Of a stretch of DNA of 64,000 nt, positions 55,310 to 63,816 are shown one piece after another. Origin of the DNA: a delta proteobacterium NaphS2 (GTDB lineage: Bacteria; Desulfobacterota; DSM-4660; Desulfatiglandales; Desulfatiglandaceae); assembly GCA_000179315.1 (NCBI GenBank), contig ADZZ01000698.1, positions 19,524-83,523 on the forward strand. Reading direction: 5' to 3'. The translations under genes were made by a program, and so were the position numbers. The number at the start of each line of letters is the position of its first letter. Within the stretch, counting starts at the first letter, position 1. Under the pieces are notes generated by a model. That model did no database searches and had not been told where the DNA came from. It saw only the letters and a list, made by a program, of their open reading frames with translations.

Positions 55310-55716
55310 GTGAAAAAAGGAAAATTGTGTCTGTTGATGATGTTGGCACTGCTTTTTGTTTCAGCGTGCGCAACGACCCCACGCCGTATTGAGGTGAATC
55401 ATGCTGATTTATCCGGGGCGGAAATCGAAATGCGAACTCGCTTTATTGAAGAACGACTGGGTTTTTCATTTCTTAAATGTGGTACTGAATGCCGGGGGTG
55501 GGCATCGCCACCGGGATAGCGAGGGATAGCACCCAAGGGGCTGTCAGTGCAGGGTCAGGTGCCGTGGGGGGCGAAATCTACATCCTGGCACAACCTGCGG
55601 GACCCGAAAAGGATTGGCAGGAATATCAGACCCGGTTCTTGGATCGTTCGGACAAAAAGCTTTCTTTTTCTATTCAGCCCAATGAAATGGGTTTCCTGAT
55701 GACTCTTCGATGGTGA
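55310..55716 (+). pseudogene. Small lipoprotein gene, probably frameshifted
   Basis: From GTG 55310 a 69-codon frame encodes a clear lipoprotein signal (KKGKLCLLMMLALLFVSAC) and a short mature part, ending at 55519. A second frame from ATG 55489 to 55716 encodes a Gly/Ala-rich start and EIYILAQPAGPEKDWQEY, ending NEMGFLMTLRW. The overlap and lack of a ribosome binding site for the second frame suggest one gene broken by a frameshift near 55470-55500. They could also be two tiny genes. No family recognised. Confidence 0.4.
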
Positions 55717-55755
55717 TCTTTTTGGACTCGTATTATGCCGAACGAACAAAAAACT

Positions 55756-56001
55756 TTACATAATTGGATGCGACACGTCTACGCCAAAGATTTGTGGTTC
55801 TTTTCGAGCACTGCAATTTTCATTTAACCATTTCGCAATATTTATCCAAATCTCGTCTTCCATTACCCTTGCCTCTTCGGGACACTTTTTAATGCAAGCA
55901 CAACAGCGAATGCATAGCTCGATTTTAGTTTCCACGCTCTCATTAATTGGAATGGCTGCAGTTGGACAAACACTGGCACACGTACCACTGGGAATGTCAA
56001 A
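55756..56001 (-). pseudogene. 3' fragment of an EFR1-type ferredoxin
   Basis: The minus-strand frame ending at 55756 reads TCASVCPTAAIPINESVE, then KIELCIRCCACIKKCPEEAR, and a C-terminal tail to HPIM. The second [4Fe-4S] motif is complete (C-x2-C-x2-C-x3-CP); the first retains only the C-x3-CP half. The pattern CIRCxACxKxCPxxAR is characteristic of EFR1 family proteins, flavodoxin-ferredoxin fusions, whose N-terminal flavodoxin-like domain is missing here. An in-frame stop precedes 56001. It is a remnant of about 81 codons and not likely to fold. Confidence 0.7.
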
Positions 56002-56140
56002 TTAATATGCTTGACATCCTCTACAGCGATACCTTCAGCGATACTTTTTGAGTGGTCCCAGTGGGTGAAAAATAGATGAGTTTTACCCGTTTAACTTCCA
56101 TTGTTATCTCCTGCTGCCACATGTTAAGTAATGGGGGATA

Positions 56141-57484
56141 TCATTCCATTAGAATTCGACCCACCAGATCGTATTCATGGGCTTCCGTGATCAACACCGG
56201 CATAATTTCACCTGCCCTCCCCTCTCCGTCATTAATCAACACGCGGCTGTCCACATCGGGCGCCATGCCTGCCGTTCGCCCTTCGAGCAACAGATCGGTC
56301 TCAGTGCTTTCGCCCTCGATTAAAACAGGCAGGACCTCGCCCACTTTCGCCTGATTGAGGCGCTTTGAAATACCTGCCTGCAGCTTCATCAGCATTTTTT
56401 GTCTTTCAAGAGCGATTTCATGGGCCACCGTCTCAGGCAGGCGAAACGCCGAGGTCCCCTCCTCCGGACTGAAGACAAAAACCCCCAGATGATCAAACCG
56501 GGCCATCTCCACAAAATTGCAGAGCGATTCAAACATCTCTTCGGTCTCGCCGGGAAAACCCACCATTAATGATGTCCGAATGTGAATCCTTTGTTTGCGA
56601 TTTCGAATCATGGTCATCAGATCCCAGGGTGTATTGTTTTCGGGGTCACGTCTCATGGCTTTCAAAATCGCCGGATGGCAGTGTTGAAATGGAAGGTCCA
56701 GGTACGGTGCGATTCGCTCGTTTTCATCAATGAAATCGAGAAATGTTTCCGTCAACCGGGCAGGATGAAAATACAACAGCCGAATCCACTGAAAGCCCTC
56801 AATTAAGGAAAGCCCCTCCAGTAAAGACATGATGCGCCGTTCCCCATAAATATCTTCCCCGTAGCGACTGGTATCCTGGGCCACCAGATTGATTTCTCTG
56901 ACACCTTCGGAAGCCATCTCCGATGCCTCTAAAAGCAGCGCATCCATGGCGCGGCTTCTGAAAGGTCCTCTCAGTTTGGGTATGAGACAATAGGAACACC
57001 TGTTGGCGCACCCTTCGGCGATTCTCAGGTACGCGGTGTAAAAGGGCGTCGTCCGGATTCTCGGCAGGCAATGATCCGCCGGAAAAACCGGACGGCTGAT
57101 GTGCATGGGTACGCTCTCCCCTTCCGAATCCCCTTCGAGCACATCTGCAATCCGGTGTATTTCCCCGGTGCCGAGCCAGCCGTCCACCTCGGGTATTTCC
57201 TTTCGCAGCTTGTAGCCGTAGCGCTGTACAAAGCATCCTGCGACCACCAGCTTTTTGAGGGTTCCCCGCTTTTTGAAACGGGCCGCATCCAGAATGGTGT
57301 CGATGGCTTCCTGAACCGCTTCCTGAAGAAAGCCGCATGTGTTGATCACCACACACCCGGCCTTTTCGATTTCATCCACCGGCTCATAACCGTCACGTTT
57401 TAAGATGCCCAGCATGTGCTCACTGTCCACACGGTTTTTGGCACATCCAAGACTGATAAAAAAAAGGGATCTGGTTTTGTCCAT
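56141..57484 (-). CDS. rimO: Ribosomal protein S12 methylthiotransferase RimO
   Basis: RimO is a radical SAM enzyme that adds a methylthio group to an aspartate of ribosomal protein S12. The 447 residues start with the MTTase domain (SLFFISLGCAKNRVDSEHMLG, VINTCGFLQEA), carrying three cysteines for one cluster. The radical SAM motif is CANRCSYC near residue 152, within RIAEGCANRCSYCLIPKLRG. IRLLYFHPARL, YLDLPFQHCHPAILKAMRR and the C-terminal TRAM domain follow. The HPARL and GCANRCSYC forms separate it from MiaB. It is transcribed alone. Confidence 0.97.
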   Translation of the reverse strand: MDKTRSLFFISLGCAKNRVDSEHMLGILKRDGYEPVDEIEKAGCVVINTCGFLQEAVQEAIDTILDAARFKKRGTLKKLVVAGCFVQRYGYKLRKEIPEVDGWLGTGEIHRIADVLEGDSEGESVPMHISRPVFPADHCLPRIRTTPFYTAYLRIAEGCANRCSYCLIPKLRGPFRSRAMDALLLEASEMASEGVREINLVAQDTSRYGEDIYGERRIMSLLEGLSLIEGFQWIRLLYFHPARLTETFLDFIDENERIAPYLDLPFQHCHPAILKAMRRDPENNTPWDLMTMIRNRKQRIHIRTSLMVGFPGETEEMFESLCNFVEMARFDHLGVFVFSPEEGTSAFRLPETVAHEIALERQKMLMKLQAGISKRLNQAKVGEVLPVLIEGESTETDLLLEGRTAGMAPDVDSRVLINDGEGRAGEIMPVLITEAHEYDLVGRILME

Positions 57485-57637
57485 GTAAATATTTTCAGGG
57501 GATAATCGGTTGACCCCGGCTTTGTTTCGGGATATGGATGATTTTTTTGATCGCCCTTTCCCACGATTAGTTTTTGAGGTGTCTATCCGGAAAAGGGAAA
57601 TTTTGTCATCAAATTTAATCTATTCTTTCGCCAGTCC

Positions 57638-58654
57638 ATGTCAAGCAAAAGCCGCAAATCCGCTTTGCCGGAAACAGAAACACGTTTAAGGGCTGAGGAC
57701 CGGGAACTCTTTCGGAGGGCCTGGCAGGTGACCAGAAGACATCACGGCAAAACCCTGGATCTGTATCTTCCCGGCATGATCCGCTATGGAAACATCCGGG
57801 GCCGTTACCCCGCCGTGTCCATCACCGGTGGCAACTGCCGCCTCATGTGCGAGCATTGCAAAGGCCTTTTGTTGCGGCCCATGATCAAATCCGAGACCCC
57901 TGAAGATCTGGTGCGGCGATGCCGGGCTTTTGCAGAGAACGGGGCACATGGCGTACTGCTGACCGGCGGTTCCGACCGGTGCGGACAACTCCCCTGGGAA
58001 CGTTTCCTGCCGGCCATCGCTCAGATCAGAGCTGAGACGAAGCTGTTTCTATCCGCCCACACGGGTTTTCCAGACCACCAAACCTGCCGCGCCCTTAAAA
58101 ACGCCGGTGTAAAACAGGGGCTCATTGACGTCATGGGCGACCATGAAACGGCCTCCGCCATCTATCATCTGGATGGGTTGGACACCGTCTTAAGAGCGCT
58201 TTCGGCCATTAAGGGAAGCGGACTTCAACTGGCCCCCCATATCGTGACCGGACTTTTTCACGGCAAAATAAGAGGGGAAATGAAGGCACTGGAAATAATT
58301 CGTTCCCATGCGCCCCACGTGCTGGTGATTGTGGTGCTGACACCCCTTGCGGGCACACCCATGGCGGGGGCATCCCCCCCTTCCCCGCTGGAAATCGCAC
58401 GCCTCGTGGCGCAGGCCCGTTTGCTGATGCCGGAAGTTCCCATCTCACTGGGATGCGAAAGACCCCGTGATAAGACCGGGCTGGAAATAGAAACGCTGGC
58501 CATCCGGGCCGGTATCACCCGCATGGCGGTCTGGTCCGATCAGGCCGTCAAGGCGGCGCAAAAGCTCGGGCTGGCTATCCGCATGCAATACACTTGTTGC
58601 TCGGTGGATTTTCAGAAAAAATATGCCATGATAAAACAGCGTGTGAATAACTGA
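57638..58654 (+). CDS. Radical SAM protein, COG1856 (biotin synthase homologue) type
   Basis: A 338-residue radical SAM enzyme with the cluster motif CRLMCEHC (C-x3-C-x2-C) in ITGGNCRLMCEHCKG, preceded by a short N-terminal domain. Later segments include GVLLTGGSDRCGQLPWERFL, SAHTGFPD and HIVTGLFHGKI. It resembles the uncharacterised biotin-synthase homologues of COG1856. Members of that group include one subunit of the two-part lipoyl synthase LipS1/LipS2, but I cannot confirm that role from sequence alone. It lies upstream of the hdrA operon by 169 bases and may be transcribed with it or separately. Confidence 0.75.
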   Translation: MSSKSRKSALPETETRLRAEDRELFRRAWQVTRRHHGKTLDLYLPGMIRYGNIRGRYPAVSITGGNCRLMCEHCKGLLLRPMIKSETPEDLVRRCRAFAENGAHGVLLTGGSDRCGQLPWERFLPAIAQIRAETKLFLSAHTGFPDHQTCRALKNAGVKQGLIDVMGDHETASAIYHLDGLDTVLRALSAIKGSGLQLAPHIVTGLFHGKIRGEMKALEIIRSHAPHVLVIVVLTPLAGTPMAGASPPSPLEIARLVAQARLLMPEVPISLGCERPRDKTGLEIETLAIRAGITRMAVWSDQAVKAAQKLGLAIRMQYTCCSVDFQKKYAMIKQRVNN

Positions 58655-58823
58655 CATTTTTCTTGACAGCGAAGTAGTCTGTGTGGCAAGTAACAAATTT
58701 CACAAAGCACATTATTGGATCAAAAAGAATAATGGATAAATGGTCGGCACATAATTCTTTTCCCTGTTGACGGCCCCCTGTTTATCCCCAAACCATCAGC
58801 TCAAAATGCAGGAGACAATTGTT

Positions 58824-61562
58824 ATGAGTGAAGAAAAACCCAGAGGCCCGATAATGATCATCGGAGGGGGTATTGCCGGCATTCAGGCGGCGCTTTCCCT
58901 TTCCGGCGCAGGCTATGGTGTCCACCTGGTTGAACGCGCAGCATCATTGGGCGGCATGTTACCCAGCCTTCATCGAATTTATCCTCTTTGCGCGTGCTGC
59001 AAGCTGGATCCCCGCATTGCCGCCTGCGATCAGGATCCTAACATAGAAGTCTTGCTGGACACACAACTGGTGAACCTCTCCGGAACACTCGGCGATTTCA
59101 AGGCGACCCTGGAAACGGGAGGAGAAAAGAAAGAGTTGACTGTCGGCGCCATTATTCTGGCGGCGGGCATTGAAACCTTTGATCCCGCGGGACAGGCAAC
59201 CTATCCATACGGACTAAACCCCAATGTGATCACCAGCGTGGAATACGAACAGCTTCAAAAACCCCTGGGACCCAACAGCGGCATCCTCAAAAGGCCATCC
59301 GACGGCAAGAAACCGGAGAAAATTGCATGGCTCCAGTGTGTGGGCTCAAGGGACATCAACCATTGCGATGCCCCCTACTGCTCCAGCGTCTGCTGCATGT
59401 ATGCCCTCAAAGAAGCGGTGAACACCAAAGCCTTTGACGAAGACATTGAAACAACCATTTTTTATATGGATATGCGAACCCACGGAAAGGGTTTTGAAGA
59501 CTATCTGAACGATGCCGTCGAAAAAGATGTCCGGCTCATCCGGAGTCGTGTTCATACGGTGGACATTGAAACCGGAACCGACAATCTCATGATCGATTAT
59601 GCGGATGAAAAGGGCGAAGGCCACAGCGAAGCATTCGATATGGTGGTCTTGTCGGTAGGCCTCAAACCTGCGGCACAGACCCGGCAGATCGCCGACCAGA
59701 TAGGCCTTAACCTGACGCCCGATCAATTCATCGGAACCGAACCCTTCAAACCCGTTTCCACGAACATTCCCGGCATCTTTGTGTGCGGTGGCGCGTCAGG
59801 ACCCAACGATATCGGGCAGTCCATTGTCCAGGCGGCAGCTTCCGCATCCGAAGTGGCGGCGGTTGTTCAACCAGTACCCTTTTCACCGCCGGAGCAATAC
59901 CCGGAACCCGCAGCCGACGATGAAAAAGCGCCTGCCATTTTGTTCGCCTGGCAGTTGTGCCCCGATATGGATCCCGGCATCGGGGAAAAAATAGCGGCAT
60001 ATGCCGCAAAGGCGCCTGGAGTTGCCGCCACATTGGGTGTGAACGGCGATTTACGGATGACCCTCAGCGCCAAAATCAAGGAGACAGGCACCAACCGGTT
60101 GGTCTTCGCTTCCTGCACGCCGGTTATTCACGAAAACCTGCTGCAGGATGCCCTTAAGCTCGCGGGATTGAATCCGTACCTCTATGAAATGGTGGATTTG
60201 CGGAACATGGCTGAAGAAAACCCCGCAACGCAGCTTCAGGATCGGATTCGCATGGGCGTCGCGCGCGCGGGATTCCTGAGCGCCCCGGCCCTTAAGCAGG
60301 TACCGGTGACCAAAAGCGCCCTGGTGGTGGGCGGCGGCATTGCGGGCCTTGAAAGCGCTCTGGCACTTAGCCGTGAAGGGTACCCCGTCACGGTGGTGGA
60401 AAAAGAAAAGATGCTGGGCGGCAACGGCCGTCACATCCGCACGACCTGGCAGGGTTATGATGTTCAGACGCACCTGAAAGGACTCGTGGATGCCACTACG
60501 AAGGACGAAAACATCACGGTGATGACGGATGCCATCGTCAAGGCCAACCGGGGATTCGGCGGGAGTTTTTTGACGACCGTAATTCAGAACGGATCGGAAA
60601 AGGAAGTCCCTTGTGGTTCCGTTATCCTGGCTGCCGGCGGAGCCGCCCGCGAACCCGAGGCATATTTGTACGGCCAACATCAAAATGTGCTTCTGTGGTC
60701 CGAACTGGAACAAAGGCTCATGGATGACCCCGCTTCACTGGAAAAGGCCGATACCGCCGTTTTCATTCAATGTGTCGGTTCCCGCGGCGATCTGGGCTGT
60801 GCCCATTGCAGCAACATCTGCTGTTCTTTTTCGGTTCGCGCGGCCATCGATCTGAAAGCCAAAAACCCGGATATGAACATTTACATCCTCTATCGCGATA
60901 TGCGGACCTTTGGCGAGCGTGAGCTTATCTATCGGGAAGCCCGTGAAAAAGGCGTGATATTCATCCGCTATGAGCTGGAAAAGAAGCCTGAGGTTCAGCA
61001 GATGGGTGATAAGTTGAACGTGGTGGTGCATGATCAGGTACTTCAAAAACCGATTCTCCTGGAAGCTGATTTCGTTTCCCTTCAAACGGCCATTCTGGGA
61101 ACAGGCAACGGGGAACTGGCCGATATTTTCAGCGTTGATCTGGATGAAAACGGATTCTTTGCCGAAGCACCCGAGAAGCTGAGACCCGTTGACACCACGA
61201 GGGAAGGCATTTACATGGCCGGCCTGGCAGCTTATCCCAAAGGCGTATCCGAAAGCATTGCGCAGGGAAAAGCCGCCGCTGCCAGAGCCATGGAACTGCT
61301 TTGTCGGGACACGATCCAGGTAGGTGGATTGGTGGCGGACGTCAATACGGAAAAATGCGCTGTCTGCTGCACCTGTGTGAGGACTTGTCCCTTTCAAATC
61401 CCGGTCATCGACCGAGAAATCGGAGCGGCCTTCATTGACGCTTCTCTCTGTCGGGGCTGCGGCATGTGCGTCGCGGAATGCCCCGGAAAGGCGATATTCA
61501 TGGCCAATTGCAGCGATCAAATGCTGTCTGAAGCACCTTCAGTGCTCCTGGCCACCCAATAG
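58824..61562 (+). CDS. hdrA: Duplicated HdrA-like flavin/Fe-S protein
   Basis: A 912-residue protein made of two HdrA-type FAD modules in tandem plus a C-terminal ferredoxin. Module 1 (about 8-370) has MIIGGGIAGIQAALSLS, the HdrA cluster region HRIYPLCACCKLDPRIAACD and QCVGSRDINHCDAPYCSSVCC. A linker (about 375-490) follows. Module 2 begins ALVVGGGIAGLESALALS near residue 499 and has QCVGSRGDLGCAHCSNICC but lacks the first cysteine cluster. Two [4Fe-4S] motifs end the chain (CAVCCTCVRTCPFQIP near 845; CRGCGMCVAECPGKAI). HdrA bifurcates electrons at FAD in heterodisulfide reductase complexes. ATG 58824 is used with AGGAGA upstream, rather than 58767. First gene of the MetF operon. Confidence 0.93.
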   Translation: MSEEKPRGPIMIIGGGIAGIQAALSLSGAGYGVHLVERAASLGGMLPSLHRIYPLCACCKLDPRIAACDQDPNIEVLLDTQLVNLSGTLGDFKATLETGGEKKELTVGAIILAAGIETFDPAGQATYPYGLNPNVITSVEYEQLQKPLGPNSGILKRPSDGKKPEKIAWLQCVGSRDINHCDAPYCSSVCCMYALKEAVNTKAFDEDIETTIFYMDMRTHGKGFEDYLNDAVEKDVRLIRSRVHTVDIETGTDNLMIDYADEKGEGHSEAFDMVVLSVGLKPAAQTRQIADQIGLNLTPDQFIGTEPFKPVSTNIPGIFVCGGASGPNDIGQSIVQAAASASEVAAVVQPVPFSPPEQYPEPAADDEKAPAILFAWQLCPDMDPGIGEKIAAYAAKAPGVAATLGVNGDLRMTLSAKIKETGTNRLVFASCTPVIHENLLQDALKLAGLNPYLYEMVDLRNMAEENPATQLQDRIRMGVARAGFLSAPALKQVPVTKSALVVGGGIAGLESALALSREGYPVTVVEKEKMLGGNGRHIRTTWQGYDVQTHLKGLVDATTKDENITVMTDAIVKANRGFGGSFLTTVIQNGSEKEVPCGSVILAAGGAAREPEAYLYGQHQNVLLWSELEQRLMDDPASLEKADTAVFIQCVGSRGDLGCAHCSNICCSFSVRAAIDLKAKNPDMNIYILYRDMRTFGERELIYREAREKGVIFIRYELEKKPEVQQMGDKLNVVVHDQVLQKPILLEADFVSLQTAILGTGNGELADIFSVDLDENGFFAEAPEKLRPVDTTREGIYMAGLAAYPKGVSESIAQGKAAAARAMELLCRDTIQVGGLVADVNTEKCAVCCTCVRTCPFQIPVIDREIGAAFIDASLCRGCGMCVAECPGKAIFMANCSDQMLSEAPSVLLATQ

Positions 61563-61572
61563 ATTATCTGTT

Positions 61573-61602
61573 GACGGCTCTTTTTGAGCCATGGGAGCCG
61601 TC
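61573..61602 (+). repeat. Intercistronic hairpin between hdrA and mvhD
   Basis: GACGGCTC (61573-61580) and GAGCCGTC (61595-61602) are perfect inverted repeats. An alternative inner hairpin, GGCTC-TTTTT-GAGCC (61576-61590), uses the same left arm. No U-run follows, so it is not a typical terminator. It may tune stability or relative expression of hdrA and mvhD. Confidence 0.6.
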
Positions 61603-61647
61603 GGTGGAAAACCATAACAACTGTTCATCATTGAAGGAGATGGTTAT

Positions 61648-62055
61648 ATGGATGACTTCAAACCTCAAATTGTCGCCTTTTGCTGCTCAAATTGTGCATC
61701 ATCCGCTGCCAAGGTTTCCCATGGCATGAAAAAGGCGTTACCGGATAATATTAAACTCATTCAGGTCCCCTGCACGGGAAGAATCGAGACCCTGCATCTT
61801 TTGAAACCATTTGAAGAAGGTGCGGATGGTGTTTATGTGGCAGGCTGCCAGGAGGACAGCTGCCAATATATCAGCGGCATTACCAAAGCCGCCAAGCGTG
61901 TTAAACAGGTCAAGGACATTCTGGAAGGCCTCGGCATTGAACCGGAACGGATCGATGTGTTCCAAATGAGCGCCGGAAAGGGCCAGGAATTTGTGGAAGT
62001 GGCGAACCGAATGGTCGACACCGTCAAGGGACTGGGACCGGTCCCCACCGCATAG
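61648..62055 (+). CDS. mvhD: MvhD-type iron-sulfur subunit
   Basis: A 135-residue protein of the MvhD/FlpD family, a small [2Fe-2S] protein that delivers electrons to HdrA from hydrogenase, formate dehydrogenase or other partners. The N-terminal cysteine cluster is seen in IVAFCCSNCASSAA, with further cysteines in QVPCTGRIE and VAGCQEDSCQYISG. Its place between hdrA and metV matches the MetF-linked Hdr modules of acetogens and sulfate reducers. The ATG has GAAGGAGATGGT upstream. Confidence 0.95.
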   Translation: MDDFKPQIVAFCCSNCASSAAKVSHGMKKALPDNIKLIQVPCTGRIETLHLLKPFEEGADGVYVAGCQEDSCQYISGITKAAKRVKQVKDILEGLGIEPERIDVFQMSAGKGQEFVEVANRMVDTVKGLGPVPTA

Positions 62056-62083
62056 AACTTATTAAACGCTGCGAGGAATAACA

Positions 62084-62752
62084 ATGATTGTTGCAGAATC
62101 GAAACCGATCAAGGAACTGCTTGAAATGGTAAAGGATTTTAAGAAAATCCTTGTGGTTGGATGTAAAGGTTGCGTAACGGTGTGTAATGTGGGGGGCGCC
62201 AAAGAAGTGGGCATCCTCGCCTCCAGCTTACGCATCCACGGCAGAAAAGAAGGCCGGGATGTGGTGGTTGGCGAGCACACGCTGGAAAGACAGTGCGACC
62301 CTGAATATATTGACGAACTAGAAGAGATCGTTGGGGATTACGATGCGGTCATCAGCATCGCATGTGGCGTCGGCCCTCAGTTTCTTTCCGAACGTTATCC
62401 CGAAAAGAAGGTGTTTCCGGGGGTCAATACGAAATTCATGGGCGGCGCCGTTGAGCACGGCGTATGGGCGGAACGATGCGCCGGTTGCGGCACATGCGCC
62501 ATACACCTGTTCGGCGGCCTCTGCCCCATTGCCCGATGTTCCAAGAGCCTGCTGAACGGTCCCTGCGGTGGATCTTCCCACGGAAAATGCGAAATCAGTA
62601 AGGACGTGGATTGCATCTGGGACATGATTGTCAACAAAATGACGGAACAGGGTCGTCTGAGCGAACTTCTTGAGTTCAGACCGCCCAAGAGCTGGACCAC
62701 TGCAAGGGATGGCGGTCCGAGGAAAATGATCAGGGAGGAACTGGTAAAATGA
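62084..62752 (+). CDS. metV: MetV, zinc-binding partner of MetF
   Basis: MetV is the C-terminal-domain-like subunit of acetogen-type methylenetetrahydrofolate reductase. The 222 residues include an N-terminal ILVVGCKGCVTVCNVGG segment and a cysteine-rich part CAGCGTCAIHLFGGLCPIARCSKSLLNGPCGGSSHGKCE near residues 126-165. These residues bind Fe-S clusters or zinc in characterised MetV proteins. Its stop overlaps the metF start by four bases, so the two subunits are made together. Confidence 0.93.
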   Translation: MIVAESKPIKELLEMVKDFKKILVVGCKGCVTVCNVGGAKEVGILASSLRIHGRKEGRDVVVGEHTLERQCDPEYIDELEEIVGDYDAVISIACGVGPQFLSERYPEKKVFPGVNTKFMGGAVEHGVWAERCAGCGTCAIHLFGGLCPIARCSKSLLNGPCGGSSHGKCEISKDVDCIWDMIVNKMTEQGRLSELLEFRPPKSWTTARDGGPRKMIREELVK

Positions 62753-63681
62753 GTGAGCTCAAAGCGGGGAGTAATCTGGAGAAAGTTTTGCGCGCAGGTC
62801 ATTTCGCTTTTACCGGTGAATGCGGGCCGCCGCAGGGCGCAAACGTGGAACACCTGATCGAGAAGGGAAACCATTTGAAAGGGGTCGTTGATGCCGTCAA
62901 TGTCACGGACAATCAGACCGCTGTGGTGCGCATGTCCAGTTGGGCCGCTTCACTGATTCTTCTGGAGCATGGCATTGAACCCAATTTTCAGATGGTATGC
63001 CGGGATAGAAATCGTCTGGCCATTCAAAGCGATATTCTGGGGGCCTATTCCATGGGCCTTCGTAATATGCTCTGTCTTTCCGGTGATCACCAGTCCTTCG
63101 GTAACCATCCGGAGAGCAAAAATGTGTATGACATCGATTCCATGCAGTTGATACACACCGTCAAAACCATGCGGGACGAAGGCAAGTTTCTAAACGGAAG
63201 CGACGTGGATGTGGCGCCCAAATTTTTCATCGGGGCCGCCAGCAACCCGTTTGCGGAACCCTTCGATTTCCGCGTCTACCGCCTGGCAAAGAAAATCGAC
63301 GCCGGTGCGGACTTTGTCCAGACTCAGTGTATCTACAACATGGATAAATTCAGGGAATTCATGAAAAGGGCCGTGGACATGGGGCTTCATGAAAAATGCT
63401 ACATATTGGCGGGCGTAACCCCCATGAAAAGTGTCGGTATGGCGCTGTACATGTCCAAACAGGTTCCGGGAATGGATGTTCCGGAATCCCTGATAAAGCG
63501 CCTCCGGGGTGCCGGCAAAGGGAAGGTTGCTGAAGAAGGCATCAAATTCGCCCTGGAACAGATTGAAGAATTCAAAGAGATGGAAGGGGTCGCGGGCGTG
63601 CACCTCATGGCCATTGAATGGGAACACAAAGTGCCCGAAATCGCAGAGAGAGCAGGTGTTTTGCCGAGACCGGTCGTGTAA
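62749..63681 (+). CDS. metF: Methylenetetrahydrofolate reductase MetF
   Basis: MetF reduces methylene-THF to methyl-THF in the methyl branch of the Wood-Ljungdahl pathway, or for methionine. The 310-residue TIM barrel shows FTGECGPPQGANVE near the N-terminus, NVTDNQTAVVRMSS, and VCRDRNRLAIQSDILGAYSMGLRNMLCLSGDH. Further marks are GAASNPFAEPFD, GADFVQTQCIYNMDKF, and VAGVHLMAIEW close to the end. Coupling with metV and an HdrA/MvhD pair suggests the electrons come through that complex instead of directly from NADH. It is followed by a terminator. Confidence 0.96.
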   Translation: MSELKAGSNLEKVLRAGHFAFTGECGPPQGANVEHLIEKGNHLKGVVDAVNVTDNQTAVVRMSSWAASLILLEHGIEPNFQMVCRDRNRLAIQSDILGAYSMGLRNMLCLSGDHQSFGNHPESKNVYDIDSMQLIHTVKTMRDEGKFLNGSDVDVAPKFFIGAASNPFAEPFDFRVYRLAKKIDAGADFVQTQCIYNMDKFREFMKRAVDMGLHEKCYILAGVTPMKSVGMALYMSKQVPGMDVPESLIKRLRGAGKGKVAEEGIKFALEQIEEFKEMEGVAGVHLMAIEWEHKVPEIAERAGVLPRPVV

Positions 63682-63704
63682 CATCGATATTTTATTAATG
63701 CGCA

Positions 63705-63749
63705 AAAAAGCCCGAACGGGGCCGCCACGCGGTCCTTTTCGGGTTTTTT
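63705..63749 (+). terminator. Rho-independent terminator of the hdrA-metF operon
   Basis: CCCGAA (63711-63716) pairs with TTCGGG (63738-63743) around a loop containing GGCCGC...GCGGTCC, with six T at 63744-63749. An A-run before the left arm extends the pairing, so it could also work for the opposite direction. Confidence 0.85.
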
Positions 63750-63750
63750 C

Positions 63751-63778
63751 TTGAATTAGACGCTTAATTATTTATAAT
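63751..63778 (+). promoter_or_regulatory. Probable promoter of the last gene
   Basis: TTGAAT at 63751-63756 and a consensus TATAAT at 63773-63778 are 16 bases apart. Transcription would start near 63785, about 30 bases before the ATG at 63817. Confidence 0.6.
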
Positions 63779-63816
63779 ATCGAACCGTTTTAACCTATTT
63801 GATTCTGGAGAAACGG

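Noticed and set aside
58673..58700. TTGACA upstream of hdrA as a promoter
   Set aside because: No matching -10 hexamer at proper spacing, so it is not listed as a feature.
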